The notes below the pieces were generated by a model. That model was given only the letters and a program-made list of their open reading frames with translations. It did not search any database and was not told where the DNA came from. A stretch of DNA of 64,000 nucleotides from assembly GCA_029194535.1 (NCBI GenBank), contig JARFXR010000001.1, positions 186,001 to 250,000 on the forward strand. The letters run 5' to 3'. This document shows, in pieces, positions 8,290 to 17,216 of the stretch. Position numbers and translations under genes: made by a program. Origin of the DNA: Nitrospira sp. Lineage in GTDB: Bacteria > Nitrospirota > Nitrospiria > Nitrospirales > Nitrospiraceae. How positions within the stretch are numbered: the stretch's first letter is position 1; each line of letters opens with the position of its first letter.

Positions 8290-9657
8290 ATGAGTCTCTC
8301 ACCGCCTCCGGGCCATTCACCCGATGCTCCTCGGAGGACCATCGGCTGGTTCACCGCCGCCTGTGTCCTCGTGAGCAATATCATCGGGGGCGGGATCTTC
8401 ACGACCACAGGGTTTCTGGCGCGCGACATTGGAGACCCTCTTCTCATGCTGGCTCTCTGGTTCCTCGGCGCGCTGGTCGCACTGGCCGGAGCGACGGCCT
8501 ATGCGGAACTCGGCGCGGCCTATCCGCAGGCAGGCGGAGACTACCTCTATCTCCGAGAGGCCTATGGTGCGTTGCCGGCTTTCTTAAGCGGATGGACGTC
8601 GTTCACGATCGGATTCGGCGCGGCGATCGCCGCATCGTCCGTCGGCTTCGCATCGTATCTCTCGCGCGTGTTGCCGCTCGAAGAACAACAGTCCATCTTC
8701 GAGACCGGCCTCGCATTGGGGCTCGTCTGGTGTCTGACCGCCGTGCATGCCGCAGGCGTGGGCGCCGGGGGTCTGCTTCAACGCCTGCTCACGACAGCCA
8801 AGCTCGCCGCGTTGGGCGTCTTGATCGTTGGTGGATTCCTCTTCGGAAGCGGCGCGTGGGAGCACCTTGCTGTTCGATCGATACCGGCCGGCGCAAGTCT
8901 TGGATCGGCCGCTGTCGCCTTCATCTTCGTGATGTACTGCTATCTGGGGTGGAACGTCGTAGGCTACATCGCGGGTGAAATTGCCGAGCCGACCAGAACC
9001 CTGCCGCGCATCATGATCGGCGGCACGGCGTTCGTCGCCGCCATCTATCTGTCGCTCAATGTGCTCTACCTTTACGCCTTGCCTATGGCGCAATTAGCCG
9101 AACCGCCGATTCTGCCTGTGGCGGAGAAAGCGGCGGCGGCCTTATGGGGCCCGGCGGCCGCCCGGTGGATTGCCCTCTTACTCGCGCTGTCTCTCGCGGG
9201 AGGCGTCAGCGCGATGATGTGGGCCGGACCTCGAGTCTACTGGGCGATGGCGAAGGATGGAGTGCTCTCACCCTGGTTGGCAGGGCTGCACGAGTCCAGC
9301 GCCGTTCCGGTCCGTGCCATGCTGATCCAGGCACTCTGGGCTTCGGTTTTGATCGTGACCGGTACCTTCGAACAACTGGTGATTTACAGCGGAGTCGTCC
9401 TCGCGGCATTCGTACTGTTGGTGCTCGGCGCCGTGATCCGCTTGCGCCGGCACAAACCAGGCTTACCCCGCCCGTACCTCGTGCCGTTCTACCCCTGGCT
9501 GCCCGGAATCTTGATGATCGGCGCCGGAGGACTCGTCGGGAGCAGCATCTTGCAACACCCAATGGAATCCCTGCTCGGCCTGGCCACCGTGCTCGCAGGA
9601 TTGCCGTTCTACCGGATCTGGAGCAAGCTCCGACACGCACGACCAATGCCTTCTTAA
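8290..9657 (+). CDS. APC-superfamily amino acid permease
   Basis: A polytopic inner-membrane transporter of about 455 aa with roughly 12 hydrophobic segments. The first carries the APC substrate-site signature NIIGGGIFTTTGF, followed by AYAELGAAYPQAGGDYLYLREAYG, the consensus of the PotE/amino-acid transporter group split here over two helices. Substrate is not predictable. The ATG at 8290 gives a normal length but has no ribosome site. An in-frame ATG at 8203 would add a charged 29-residue tail overlapping the divergent gene. Confidence 0.85.
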   Translation: MSLSPPPGHSPDAPRRTIGWFTAACVLVSNIIGGGIFTTTGFLARDIGDPLLMLALWFLGALVALAGATAYAELGAAYPQAGGDYLYLREAYGALPAFLSGWTSFTIGFGAAIAASSVGFASYLSRVLPLEEQQSIFETGLALGLVWCLTAVHAAGVGAGGLLQRLLTTAKLAALGVLIVGGFLFGSGAWEHLAVRSIPAGASLGSAAVAFIFVMYCYLGWNVVGYIAGEIAEPTRTLPRIMIGGTAFVAAIYLSLNVLYLYALPMAQLAEPPILPVAEKAAAALWGPAAARWIALLLALSLAGGVSAMMWAGPRVYWAMAKDGVLSPWLAGLHESSAVPVRAMLIQALWASVLIVTGTFEQLVIYSGVVLAAFVLLVLGAVIRLRRHKPGLPRPYLVPFYPWLPGILMIGAGGLVGSSILQHPMESLLGLATVLAGLPFYRIWSKLRHARPMPS

Positions 9658-10321
9658 TCGCCTCGTCAAGATGGTTTTCAACATAGCGGCAGCGAGCGAC
9701 ATGTCGAGCCGTACTTGCTGCAGTCCGGCGAGGGCAAGGGGGGATTGAGCGATGCGACAACGACGTTGGAGAGTATTTTTGCGAGGCGAGAACAGCACGG
9801 GCGACCTAATCCGCTGGTGGGAGGTCGCCCGTGGTCGGCGCTTAGGGCGCCGGATGTCCGGACTTATTGGTCTTGTGTTGATCTTGCGGCCCGCATGACC
9901 CGCGCGATGTCAGGTGATGCAAGCTTCCAGTCGGGGGAGACTGCGTCAATCCCAGGCACTTGAGTTCCTCGTGTTTCGATCGGCTCTCCGGAATGAGTCA
10001 GGCTCACACCCGGTTGGTCTTTGGTGCCCATACGGCACAGCCAGTGGAGAACCGACTAGCACGACCGACGAGAAGCCCGCCCTTGCATTGGCGGGCCTAA
10101 CGGGCCAGGTGGAGTCGCGTCGTCCATACCCACCCTCCTCTCCTGTGAGGTCACCGAGAGACCTGGGTAACAGCCGCGCGGTCTGTTCGATCTCTCGACC
10201 TTCGTAAGCGTTCGGGCCGCGATTTTTTCCTACGCCCATTAGAAAACGATGTCAATGGCCCAAAGCACTTTTTGAGTCTCGCAGTGAACGCATAAGGCAT
10301 GCCACTGTTTCCAGAGCCTGT
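9658..10321. other. Gene-poor stretch with repeat remnants
   Basis: I see no convincing gene here. The part around 9669-9785 resembles a decayed copy of the inverted repeat found at 29311 and 30157 (AGCGATGCGA...ACGACGTTGGAGAGTATTTTT pattern). A short - strand frame near 10125-10054 has a strong ribosome site (GGAGAGGAGGG) but only 23 low-complexity codons. The hairpin at 10075-10096 is listed separately. Confidence 0.4.
10075..10096. terminator. GC-rich hairpin in intergenic region
   Basis: GCCCGCC and GGCGGGC pair perfectly around an 8-nt loop. No T run follows, and no gene ends close by, so the role is uncertain. Confidence 0.3.
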
Positions 10322-10969
10322 TCATTTCCGAAGCTCCAACTTTTTGAAACCGGCCGGCGGGTGAAACAGCCCGTCGTCCAGCCGCTTCGCATCGATTTTC
10401 GTCACCTCGGATCGAGATTCCTCTTTGCCGGTCTCGTCGTAGTCGATCTGCCGGAGCGGGAATCCCCCGTCCTTGAGGAAATCGCGAAACCAGGATGGAT
10501 ATCCGCCACGGGACGAGGCCTCGTCGGCCAGGACCCCGTACAGGGCCGCATTGCTGAGCCCCTTCGCAATGCACAGCTCGCTCATGCTGCCGTCCGACTT
10601 GTCCTTAGCGACATAGCCCTCACAGGAGTAGCCCGCAATCTTCCCATTCTTTCCGGTCTTAGTGACGGTGATGTCGTCCAGAACTGATTTGGCATCCGCC
10701 ACACCCAAGTCCGACCAGATCATGGTCGTGTATGTGTGGTCGTCACGATCGACGAAGAATCCGTCCTTCTTCTTGGCGTCCCAGACGCTGAACTCCGCGT
10801 CGCCGTCGTCGACCCGCATCTTCTCTCCCTTGAAATAAAAAGTCCTGGTCTCCGTCTCGTCGCCCGAGGTTTCCTTGAGCGTAATGACGCCTTCAAACGC
10901 CGCGGCGAACGACGGCATCGCCTGTCCGCACCAGAGCATGACCAACATCGCGATCGTGGCGGTTTTCAT
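10322..10969 (-). CDS. Secreted DUF4412 protein
   Basis: A 215-aa exported protein with a clear Sec signal peptide (MKTATIAMLVMLWCG...PSFA). The mature part has the DUF4412 pattern FEGVITLKETSGDETETRT then FYFKGEKMRVDDG. Function is unknown; the family is predicted to be periplasmic. AAGGA precedes the ATG at 10969. It follows a paralogue (11002-11823) by 32 bp, so the two are probably one transcript. Two cysteines in the mature part (near YSCEGY and ELCIAKG) are at positions also occupied in the paralogue and may form a disulfide. Confidence 0.8.
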   Translation of the reverse strand: MKTATIAMLVMLWCGQAMPSFAAAFEGVITLKETSGDETETRTFYFKGEKMRVDDGDAEFSVWDAKKKDGFFVDRDDHTYTTMIWSDLGVADAKSVLDDITVTKTGKNGKIAGYSCEGYVAKDKSDGSMSELCIAKGLSNAALYGVLADEASSRGGYPSWFRDFLKDGGFPLRQIDYDETGKEESRSEVTKIDAKRLDDGLFHPPAGFKKLELRK

Positions 10970-11001
10970 GGTCGAGTCCTTTCTCGGGGAGACGCTCATT
11001 T

Positions 11002-11823
11002 CTATTGACCGCCTTCCTGCTGCTGCTTCTTCATCCGTTCGCCGAATTGCTTCATCATCTCGGACAGGTCGGGCTTGGCTCCTCCGGTCGAGGCTCCGTC
11101 CTTTCCCGCTCTGCGCTTTTTCATTTCCTCTATTCGCTTCTGAACATCTTCGCCGCCCATGGCCCCCATCATGGCGCCACGGTCCATTTTCTGATATCCG
11201 GCAGGCGCGGCGAACAGCGCGGCGTCCATCGACTTCGCTTCGATGCCGGTCACTTCCGTACGAGTGGTCGCCGTTCCGGTGCTGTCGTATCGGATCGAGC
11301 GCAGCCCGAATCCTCCCTCGTTGATCAGCCGCGTGACCCAAGTCGGTTGCTTCTTCATCGGCTCCATCCAGAAGCTCGCCGTCCGCCCAAACCCCTTCGC
11401 GACACAGATTTCGTGCTTCTCCTTGTCCTCGCCCTTCTCCTTCACGCGCCAGATTTCGCAGGAGCGACCGGCGACCTTGTCCGTCTTCCCCGTGCGCTCC
11501 ACCTCGTAGTCCTCCATGGCCTTGCTGATGCGTTCGCTCTGCTCACCGCCGAGCTTGATCTCCGTATAGGCTTGCCGTTCCGGAAACAGGACGAGCATCG
11601 TCTTGGCCTTCGAGTCGAGAATCATGACATGCGTCCTGCCGTCGGCTCGCGCGCGTTCGATCCGGGCCTTGTCGCCCTTGATCATCCAGTCCATTTTCGC
11701 CGGCTGTTCATCGCCATGAGTCGTGGTCATGTGAAGGACGCCTTCGAAATCCGAGGCCGTTGCCGGTGGTGGTGGGAACCCGGCGGCAATCGTGACGGTG
11801 AAGAGAGCAGCGAGGACACGCAT
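11002..11823 (-). CDS. Secreted DUF4412 protein, longer paralogue
   Basis: A 273-aa exported protein related to the next gene downstream. Signal peptide MRVLAALFTVTIAAGF...ATAS, then SDFEGVLHMTTTHGDEQP and the DUF4412 core with the same two cysteines (RSCEIW, HEICVAKGFG). The C-terminal 55 residues are a charged Lys/Glu/Gln/Met-rich tail (KRIEEMKKRRAGK, FGERMKKQQQEGG), which looks like a coiled or disordered extension absent from the paralogue. GGAGGT precedes the ATG at 11823. A longer frame upstream is unsupported. Confidence 0.8.
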   Translation of the reverse strand: MRVLAALFTVTIAAGFPPPPATASDFEGVLHMTTTHGDEQPAKMDWMIKGDKARIERARADGRTHVMILDSKAKTMLVLFPERQAYTEIKLGGEQSERISKAMEDYEVERTGKTDKVAGRSCEIWRVKEKGEDKEKHEICVAKGFGRTASFWMEPMKKQPTWVTRLINEGGFGLRSIRYDSTGTATTRTEVTGIEAKSMDAALFAAPAGYQKMDRGAMMGAMGGEDVQKRIEEMKKRRAGKDGASTGGAKPDLSEMMKQFGERMKKQQQEGGQ

Positions 11824-11884
11824 ACGACCTCCGTATGGATCAGACAACAGGGGCGGCGTCACGAGTCTACGCCGGGGAGCGCGG

Positions 11885-12703
11885 TTAGACAATCCTCAAC
11901 CGGTTCCAGTCCACATCAGTTGCAGCCGGCGGAGTTCCGAGCTTCATGTCCTCCACCGCCCGGACGACGCGGTCGGCGACCGCCAGATTCCGGTACCATT
12001 TCCGGTTCGCCGGCACGATGTACCAGGGCGCGTGGTCCGTGCTCGTGGCGGACATCACGTCCTCGAACGCTTTCATATAGTCGCTCCAGAGTTTGCGCTC
12101 CTCGATGTCGCCCGAGTCCCACTTCCACCGCTTCTCCGGGTTTCGAATCCTCGCCTCCAGCCGCTTTTTCTGTTCGTCCTTCGAAATGTGGAGGAAGAAT
12201 TTCAGGATGGTCGTGCCGTTGTCGCTCAGCAGATATTCAAACTCTTGAATCTGCGTGAACCGCCGCTTGACCTCCCGTTCGGACACCAGACCGTGCACGC
12301 GTGTGATCAGGACGTCCTCGTAATGGGACCGGTTGAAGATCCCGATGCAGCCTTTCGCCGGCACCTCCTGGTGCACGCGCCACAGGAAATCATGGGCGAG
12401 CTCTTTGGAAGAGGGGGACTTGAAGGACACGACCTTGCAGCCTTGCGGGTTCACACCGGACATCACGCTCCGGATCGTGCCGTCCTTTCCGCTGGTGTCC
12501 ATGCCCTGGAGGATGATCAGGAGTGCGCGCTTCCTATTCGCATAGAGTCGTTCCTGCAGCCGACTGAGCCTTCGAATCAGCTGTCGCGTCTCCGCCTTGG
12601 CAGCGGCCTTGTCGTCGTCATGTTTCTTGTAAGGTCCCGTATCGTCGGGGTCACAAGCGTTCAAATCCAAACGGGAGGCGGCCTTGACGCGATGGAGCTT
12701 CAT
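11885..12703 (-). CDS. ppk2: Polyphosphate kinase 2, class III type
   Basis: A 272-aa PPK2-family enzyme that transfers phosphate between polyphosphate and nucleotides. Walker A is GMDTSGKDGTIRSVMSGVNP and Walker B is IFNRSHYEDVLITRVHG; the lid arginines lie in RIRNPEKRWKW. The N-terminal LDLNACDPDDTGPYKK and the C-terminal HAPWYIVPANRKWYRNLAV match the PPK2 class III / polyphosphate:nucleotide phosphotransferase subgroup, whose members can phosphorylate AMP and ADP. AGGAGA six bases upstream sets the ATG at 12703. Single-gene unit; 61 bp separates it from the DUF4412 gene. Confidence 0.92.
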   Translation of the reverse strand: MKLHRVKAASRLDLNACDPDDTGPYKKHDDDKAAAKAETRQLIRRLSRLQERLYANRKRALLIILQGMDTSGKDGTIRSVMSGVNPQGCKVVSFKSPSSKELAHDFLWRVHQEVPAKGCIGIFNRSHYEDVLITRVHGLVSEREVKRRFTQIQEFEYLLSDNGTTILKFFLHISKDEQKKRLEARIRNPEKRWKWDSGDIEERKLWSDYMKAFEDVMSATSTDHAPWYIVPANRKWYRNLAVADRVVRAVEDMKLGTPPAATDVDWNRLRIV

Positions 12704-12855
12704 GCTGTCTCCTGGCCGGGAGGCCGGCGTGAACGGACCACGCATCCCAGGGAGGGGACTGTCACCCTTCAGCTCGGCGACTGTCCTCGTTGACCCGTAG
12801 AAAACTGGGACAGGCACCGGTTGCGCCGGAGCCAGTCCCCCGCGCGGCTCTGAAC

Positions 12856-12891
12856 GCTGCGCGAAAAATCCTGGCGGACTTTTTCAGCGCC
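12856..12891 (-). terminator. Short copy of the inverted repeat, acting as terminator
   Basis: On the - strand this reads GAAAAAGTCC, a 4-nt loop and GGATTTTTCGC, a hairpin ending in a T run 3 bp past the stop of the FGE-like gene. The arms match the ends of the longer inverted repeats at 29311, 30157, 46401 and 46801. Confidence 0.55.
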
Positions 12892-12894
12892 TTG

Positions 12895-14052
12895 CTAGGG
12901 CTGAGCGGGAACGTCTTGCGCGCAGCGGAAGCCGACGTTGGGATCATGTTCCGTCGGATCTCCCTTCGTGCGGAACGTTGACCTCAGCCGATAGGGGGCA
13001 TTGGTGTAGGATCCTCCGCGTTGCACTTTGGCCGCGCCTTCCGCCGGGCCGCGCGGGTTGATGGCTGGATTCTTGGAGGAGTAGAACTGCTCGTCGTACC
13101 AATCGATCGTCCATTCGTAGAGATTTCCCGCCATGTCGTGGACTCCGTAGGGGCTCTTCCCCTTGTCCCTGTTGCCGATCGCCGAGACCGTGTCGGCTCC
13201 TTCCTTCAATCCGAAGACGGCATGGGCCGGGGTCGGCGTCTCGTTGCCCCAGGGATACATACGGCCGTCGGTCCCACGGGCGGCTTTCTCCCATTCCGCT
13301 TCAGTCGGCAACCGTTTGCCGGCCCAGAGACAGTAGCCCATCGCATCCATCCAGTTGACCCACCGGACCGGTTGATCGATATGCACGACAGGCGTTTCCT
13401 TGTCTTTGAATCCCCACGGCGGCTCGATCTGAATGGCTTCGACGAACTTGGCAAAGCGCCCGTTGGTGACCTCGAACTTGTCGATATAAAAACTGTCGAT
13501 GAAGACCCGATGGATCGGTTGCTCGTCGACGTCTCCCTTGTCGCTCCCCATCGCGAACTCGCCGGCCGGGATCAAGACCATCGGTGCTCCGTCCTTTCCC
13601 GTCATCTCAGCCTGGAGCGGCGGTGCGGGAGCGGGTTTGGACGCGGACGGCGGGGATCCGTTGGCTGGTGCTGTAGCCTTAGTCGGCGGCTTGGGCTCGC
13701 CTTCCGTAGCCTTCGGTTTCGCCGGGGGTGGAGCTGTCGGTGCCGGCGTAGGCGTCTGTGCAGGACCCGGTGTGGATTCGGGCTTCGCCGGACTCGGTTC
13801 CGGCTTTGTCTGGTTCGCTTCCGGCTTTGCTTCCGGCTTTGAAGGAGTCGCTTCTTTTCCGTTCGTCTCGGCGGGAGCAGCCGGTTTCACGGCAGGCTGC
13901 TTGGCTTCGCCCTCCGGCGGTTTGGGTTTTGGCGGAGCAGGCGCTTGAGCTCCTTCTGATTTTGGAGCCGCGGCCTCGTCGGCTTGTACCGCCACAGCCG
14001 TCAAGGCGATTGAGAGCACCACCGTCAGCGTGACGGCCGCCGTTATTCTCAT
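12895..14052 (-). CDS. Secreted FGE/SUMF1-domain protein with Pro/Ala/Lys-rich linker
   Basis: A 385-aa exported protein. Residues 1-25 are a signal peptide. Residues 26-145 are a low-complexity Pro/Ala/Lys/Glu linker. The rest is a formylglycine-generating-enzyme-type domain: MVLIPAGEFAMGSD, RWVNWMDAMGYCLWAGKRLP, TEAEWEKAARG, MAGNLYEWTIDWYD and GFRCA. The cysteine pair that makes true FGE catalytic is missing (the region reads GGSYTNAPYRLRSTFRT), so sulfatase activation is unlikely; many such domains are binding or structural. It is probably anchored or periplasmic. Confidence 0.82.
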   Translation of the reverse strand: MRITAAVTLTVVLSIALTAVAVQADEAAAPKSEGAQAPAPPKPKPPEGEAKQPAVKPAAPAETNGKEATPSKPEAKPEANQTKPEPSPAKPESTPGPAQTPTPAPTAPPPAKPKATEGEPKPPTKATAPANGSPPSASKPAPAPPLQAEMTGKDGAPMVLIPAGEFAMGSDKGDVDEQPIHRVFIDSFYIDKFEVTNGRFAKFVEAIQIEPPWGFKDKETPVVHIDQPVRWVNWMDAMGYCLWAGKRLPTEAEWEKAARGTDGRMYPWGNETPTPAHAVFGLKEGADTVSAIGNRDKGKSPYGVHDMAGNLYEWTIDWYDEQFYSSKNPAINPRGPAEGAAKVQRGGSYTNAPYRLRSTFRTKGDPTEHDPNVGFRCAQDVPAQP

Positions 14053-14074
14053 CGTGTGATCCGGGTCATTCTTC

Positions 14075-14095
14075 TTTCCGGCCGATCAGCCGGAA
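14075..14095. other. Dyad between divergent genes
   Basis: TTCCGGC and GCCGGAA form a 7-bp inverted repeat between the divergently transcribed FGE-like and lipoprotein genes. It could be an operator; no further evidence. Confidence 0.25.
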
Positions 14096-14290
14096 CAAGT
14101 GTTTGACCCCTTCAGGGTACCGAAAGGACCTACAATAAATCTAGGGCCGTCGACCAATCACTGCGAAAATGAAAGACTTTTAACGCAGGCTTGTAGGGAA
14201 TTGCCTACAGGGAGGATACCAAGCGGGACCGATCGAGTGGTACAAGCTATGAGTGCAGCCGGGGTATCGCATCGTGGAGGAATAGTCGGC

Positions 14291-14761
14291 ATGAAGGTTC
14301 ACCGCCCTCTCGCTCCGTATGAACTGATCCTGCTTCTTATCTTCCCATTGACCTCCTGCGTATCGGTGCATGTCGAGCCGTTGACCCACGAAGTGTATCC
14401 TCCCAAGAACGGTCCGGAATCCCTGCAGTGGCTGGAAGCCGAGCCTGAAGCTCCTCATGTGAAATTGGCGCGGATCAGCGCCACGAGTCAGACTGCGGAT
14501 GAAGACGAACTGCGCGAAAAAATTCTGGCCCGTGCCGCAACGCTCGGAGCGGACGCGGTGATCATGGGAAAGTCCGACGTGTTGGAAACCGTCGGGACTG
14601 GGTCTCCCCCGCAATCCACGATGGGACAGGCCGGCGGAAGCACCGGAGGCTGGTGGCCTTTCTATTATGACCGCTGGAGCCTCGCGCAAAGCCCGACTGA
14701 TAAGACGGAATTCACAGAGTACTTATCCGGAACGGCCATACGATACGTGAATGAGAAGTAG
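14291..14761 (+). CDS. Putative lipoprotein, 156 aa
   Basis: Begins with a short basic segment, a hydrophobic stretch (YELILLLIFPL) and a lipobox ending LTSC, so it is predicted to be lipid-anchored. The mature part contains a compact domain (LREKILARAATLGADAVIMGKSD) like that of small YbjQ/DUF4156-type envelope lipoproteins, then a Gly/Trp-rich patch (GGSTGGWWPFYYD). GGAGGA is ten bases before the ATG at 14291. An inverted repeat (TGTAGG-N6-CCTACA, 14191-14208) lies about 80 bp upstream and may be regulatory. Function unknown. Confidence 0.7.
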   Translation: MKVHRPLAPYELILLLIFPLTSCVSVHVEPLTHEVYPPKNGPESLQWLEAEPEAPHVKLARISATSQTADEDELREKILARAATLGADAVIMGKSDVLETVGTGSPPQSTMGQAGGSTGGWWPFYYDRWSLAQSPTDKTEFTEYLSGTAIRYVNEK

Positions 14762-14826
14762 TTGGCCGGTTTGTTCATGGGTCTGGCGAAACATTCACTT
14801 TCGCCTGGTCTCGATGCCGTGACCGC

Positions 14827-15858
14827 TCAAAATCCCACGAACATGCGCCTGATGCCGACTTCGATCATCCAATCATAGGCGCCGGGTAGGTCCCGCCCCC
14901 AGAGCCCGACCCCCGGCCGGAGCCACAATCCCCAATCTTTCTTGAAGCGATAGCCTCCCTCAAATTCCAAGACCATACTGGTTTTTTCCTTCCGCTCCCA
15001 ATCCATTTGACCGACTGCCTCGAGCTGAGTCCACCAGTGGTCCGACCAAATCGTGTTGAACCAACACTGAAGGCGGGACGCGGAGATGTCATTGCGCGAA
15101 GGGTCGCCTCCCACTGAGAACTGGTGCTGGAGCAGCGCGAAGATAAGGGATCCCCACGCAGGGAACACGTGGGCCGTTGCCAGGCCCGGTCCTACCGTGT
15201 ATTTCCCTGTCCCCAATGTGTCTTCCGCCGTGGGGAACGTGAAGTCCATGCCGAGAAAAATCGTATCCGCCGGATCAGAATAGACACGCCCGCCGGCCCG
15301 TACCAACAAGTCGCTCAATCCACGCCGATTGCTTGTGCCGGGCTGGTTAGGATTCGACCACACGTACGGCAGGTCCGCCCGCAGCACAATGTTCTTATGA
15401 TAAGGCACGTCGATGCGACCGACGACATTACTGTTCCGGCCGCCGCCCGCCAGCGCATCGTACCGAAAGAAGGTCTCGACCCGCCCGACGATGGCCGTCG
15501 GGTCGGTCCCCATCCTGGCCGCAATAGCAGACAGGCGCCTAGCTTCCTCCTGCTGCTCGGGAGTCAGCGGCTTCGCTCCGAATCGCCTGACTACCGGACG
15601 CGGTCGGCTCGCTCTCTCATCCTCCGGTCCTGACGTCGCCTCGTCGAGTGGAAGAGCCTGGTCAGTTCCCTGAGAGCCGGCGGCATGACCCTGTTCCTCG
15701 AAGGATGTTCGTTCTCTCTGCTCTGAGGAAGATGACGACTCCTGCGCGAACGACGGCTGGAACGCACTCAAGAGGAACAACCAAATGAGCCAAGCGCCTG
15801 TTCCCGGCAGGCCGGGAAGAATACGGATCGCTCCGGGGCTCTGCACACACTGCGTCAT
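14827..15858 (-). CDS. Putative outer-membrane beta-barrel protein
   Basis: A protein of about 344 aa with a signal-like hydrophobic segment (WLIWLFLLSAFQPSFAQ), a Ser/Glu-rich disordered region and then a C-terminal series of alternating hydrophobic, aromatic-rich strands (VVGRIDVPYHKNIVLRADLP, TIFLGMDFTFP, SMVLEFEGGYRF) ending in phenylalanine. This is the pattern of an outer-membrane barrel similar to the MetA/phenol-degradation transporter group. The start is uncertain, as no ribosome site is visible; an upstream in-frame ATG at 15936 would overlap the next gene by 4 bp. Substrate unknown. Confidence 0.65.
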   Translation of the reverse strand: MTQCVQSPGAIRILPGLPGTGAWLIWLFLLSAFQPSFAQESSSSSEQRERTSFEEQGHAAGSQGTDQALPLDEATSGPEDERASRPRPVVRRFGAKPLTPEQQEEARRLSAIAARMGTDPTAIVGRVETFFRYDALAGGGRNSNVVGRIDVPYHKNIVLRADLPYVWSNPNQPGTSNRRGLSDLLVRAGGRVYSDPADTIFLGMDFTFPTAEDTLGTGKYTVGPGLATAHVFPAWGSLIFALLQHQFSVGGDPSRNDISASRLQCWFNTIWSDHWWTQLEAVGQMDWERKEKTSMVLEFEGGYRFKKDWGLWLRPGVGLWGRDLPGAYDWMIEVGIRRMFVGF

Positions 15859-15932
15859 GCGCTGCCGCCGACAGGTAGTCCGGGGAATTCTGTGGAGACA
15901 TCGCGAGGATGCAGTGTCCAGAATGTTCGACC

Positions 15933-17021
15933 TCAATGAGGTTCAGAGAGGTCCTTCTGCGGTACGCTCAACGATCTGCGAATGTCTTCTACCGGCCTTT
16001 CGAAGTAGTCCCAGGGATCAAAATCTCGCCACATATCCCTGTTCACCCGGCAGCCACGAGCGAAGGCTGCGATCATCTTTTCAGGGTTCGCTTGCAGCGC
16101 CTGCGAGGGAGCGACCGGCGCGACTTGGATGTTCAGATGATACTGGGCCAAACCAAAGAGAATCCCAAAGATAGGATCCTCGAATTGGCAGCCGGCTTGA
16201 AAGGCGGCGATTTCAATCTCCTCCGTCGCCGTCGTCCCGTAGTCGCCGAGAATGTGCAGACAGTCATGTACGACGATGATTTCCGGGGCCGCGCCCTTTT
16301 CGCCAGGATAGGGAAAATTGTTCCGGTGCAGATAGTCCGTAAAGGCCCTGCCGAGTGTTCCGGTCGCATACTGATCCAAGTTCTTGTACTTGGCCGTCAC
16401 GTCAGGGAGTTGAACGCCGGCAAGGGGGAAGAACTGTTTGATCGCCGCGGCGATACCCCCGGACGTGACCGTCTGTCTGATTTTCACGCCCGGCAAGGAT
16501 CTTCTGATAATGTCGATCCTGGCAAGCAAGAGGTGCTTGTTCGCCAACTTCCAGGCCGTTTGTATCGGCCCCAGATCAGCCAGGAGCGCCGCCCCATATC
16601 GCTCAAGTCGAGCAACGGCATGCGTATCCATTTCTCCATCGATACAAGCCGCGACGATCCCGCCCCTGATGATGCGCTCTCTGAACTCCTGTTCGATGGC
16701 GGTTGTTGCAAGTTCTTCCGGAGAAATCCACTCCAACTGTTCCAATACGAAGCCGGTCTTCAAGATATGCTCCTGAACGCCCAGAAGCAGCCGGCGTTGT
16801 AGATCCGACAGCTCTCTGTCCGGTGATCCGATGCACACGGACTTGATCGTGCGCAGACCCGTGCGCGCGACACTCTCTGGGACCGGACTGAGTTTCATGA
16901 GATCGGCGGCTGCCTTCTTGTTTCGGGGAAGTAATCCGGCGGCAAACGCCCCTCCGATACGTGGTACGGGGTCTTGCAGACCACTTGCGCCTGTCGATGG
17001 AGTTTCATCGGCGGCCATCAT
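15933..17021 (-). CDS. TerB-like domain fused to Coq4-like metal-site domain
   Basis: About 362 aa, cytoplasmic. The N-terminal half resembles a TerB-type helical domain (GGIVAACIDGEMDTHAVARLE, the acidic DGE motif). The C-terminal half has HDCLHILGDYGTTATEE, the HDxxH-x11-E metal-binding motif of Coq4, a ubiquinone-synthesis protein. The first of two adjacent ATGs at 17021 is used; no ribosome site is seen, and a perfect 8-bp hairpin (CACCACGG/CCGTGGTG, 17024-17046) sits directly upstream. Whether it acts on quinones is unknown. The Coq4 call rests on the motif and helix pattern only. Confidence 0.6.
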   Translation of the reverse strand: MMAADETPSTGASGLQDPVPRIGGAFAAGLLPRNKKAAADLMKLSPVPESVARTGLRTIKSVCIGSPDRELSDLQRRLLLGVQEHILKTGFVLEQLEWISPEELATTAIEQEFRERIIRGGIVAACIDGEMDTHAVARLERYGAALLADLGPIQTAWKLANKHLLLARIDIIRRSLPGVKIRQTVTSGGIAAAIKQFFPLAGVQLPDVTAKYKNLDQYATGTLGRAFTDYLHRNNFPYPGEKGAAPEIIVVHDCLHILGDYGTTATEEIEIAAFQAGCQFEDPIFGILFGLAQYHLNIQVAPVAPSQALQANPEKMIAAFARGCRVNRDMWRDFDPWDYFERPVEDIRRSLSVPQKDLSEPH

Positions 17022-17216
17022 AGCACCACGGAGCCCACCCGTGGTGGGCCAGTGTCCGAACAGCTTCGACCGGTGAGATGTCCTTCTGATCGTCTTGGTA
17101 GATCCCGGGGTCTCCCGACCTTGCTGCGGGAGCACAGGCAGGCGACTCCCCAGACAGGACTTGCACCCGCAAGATTCCCGGCACATTTTCAAGGGGGGGG
17201 GGCTGAACAATGCAGG

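Noticed and set aside
10054-10140. A 23-codon - strand frame with a strong ribosome site
   Set aside because: Low-complexity product (MDDATPPGPLGPPMQGRASR...) overlapping a hairpin; too little to support a gene.
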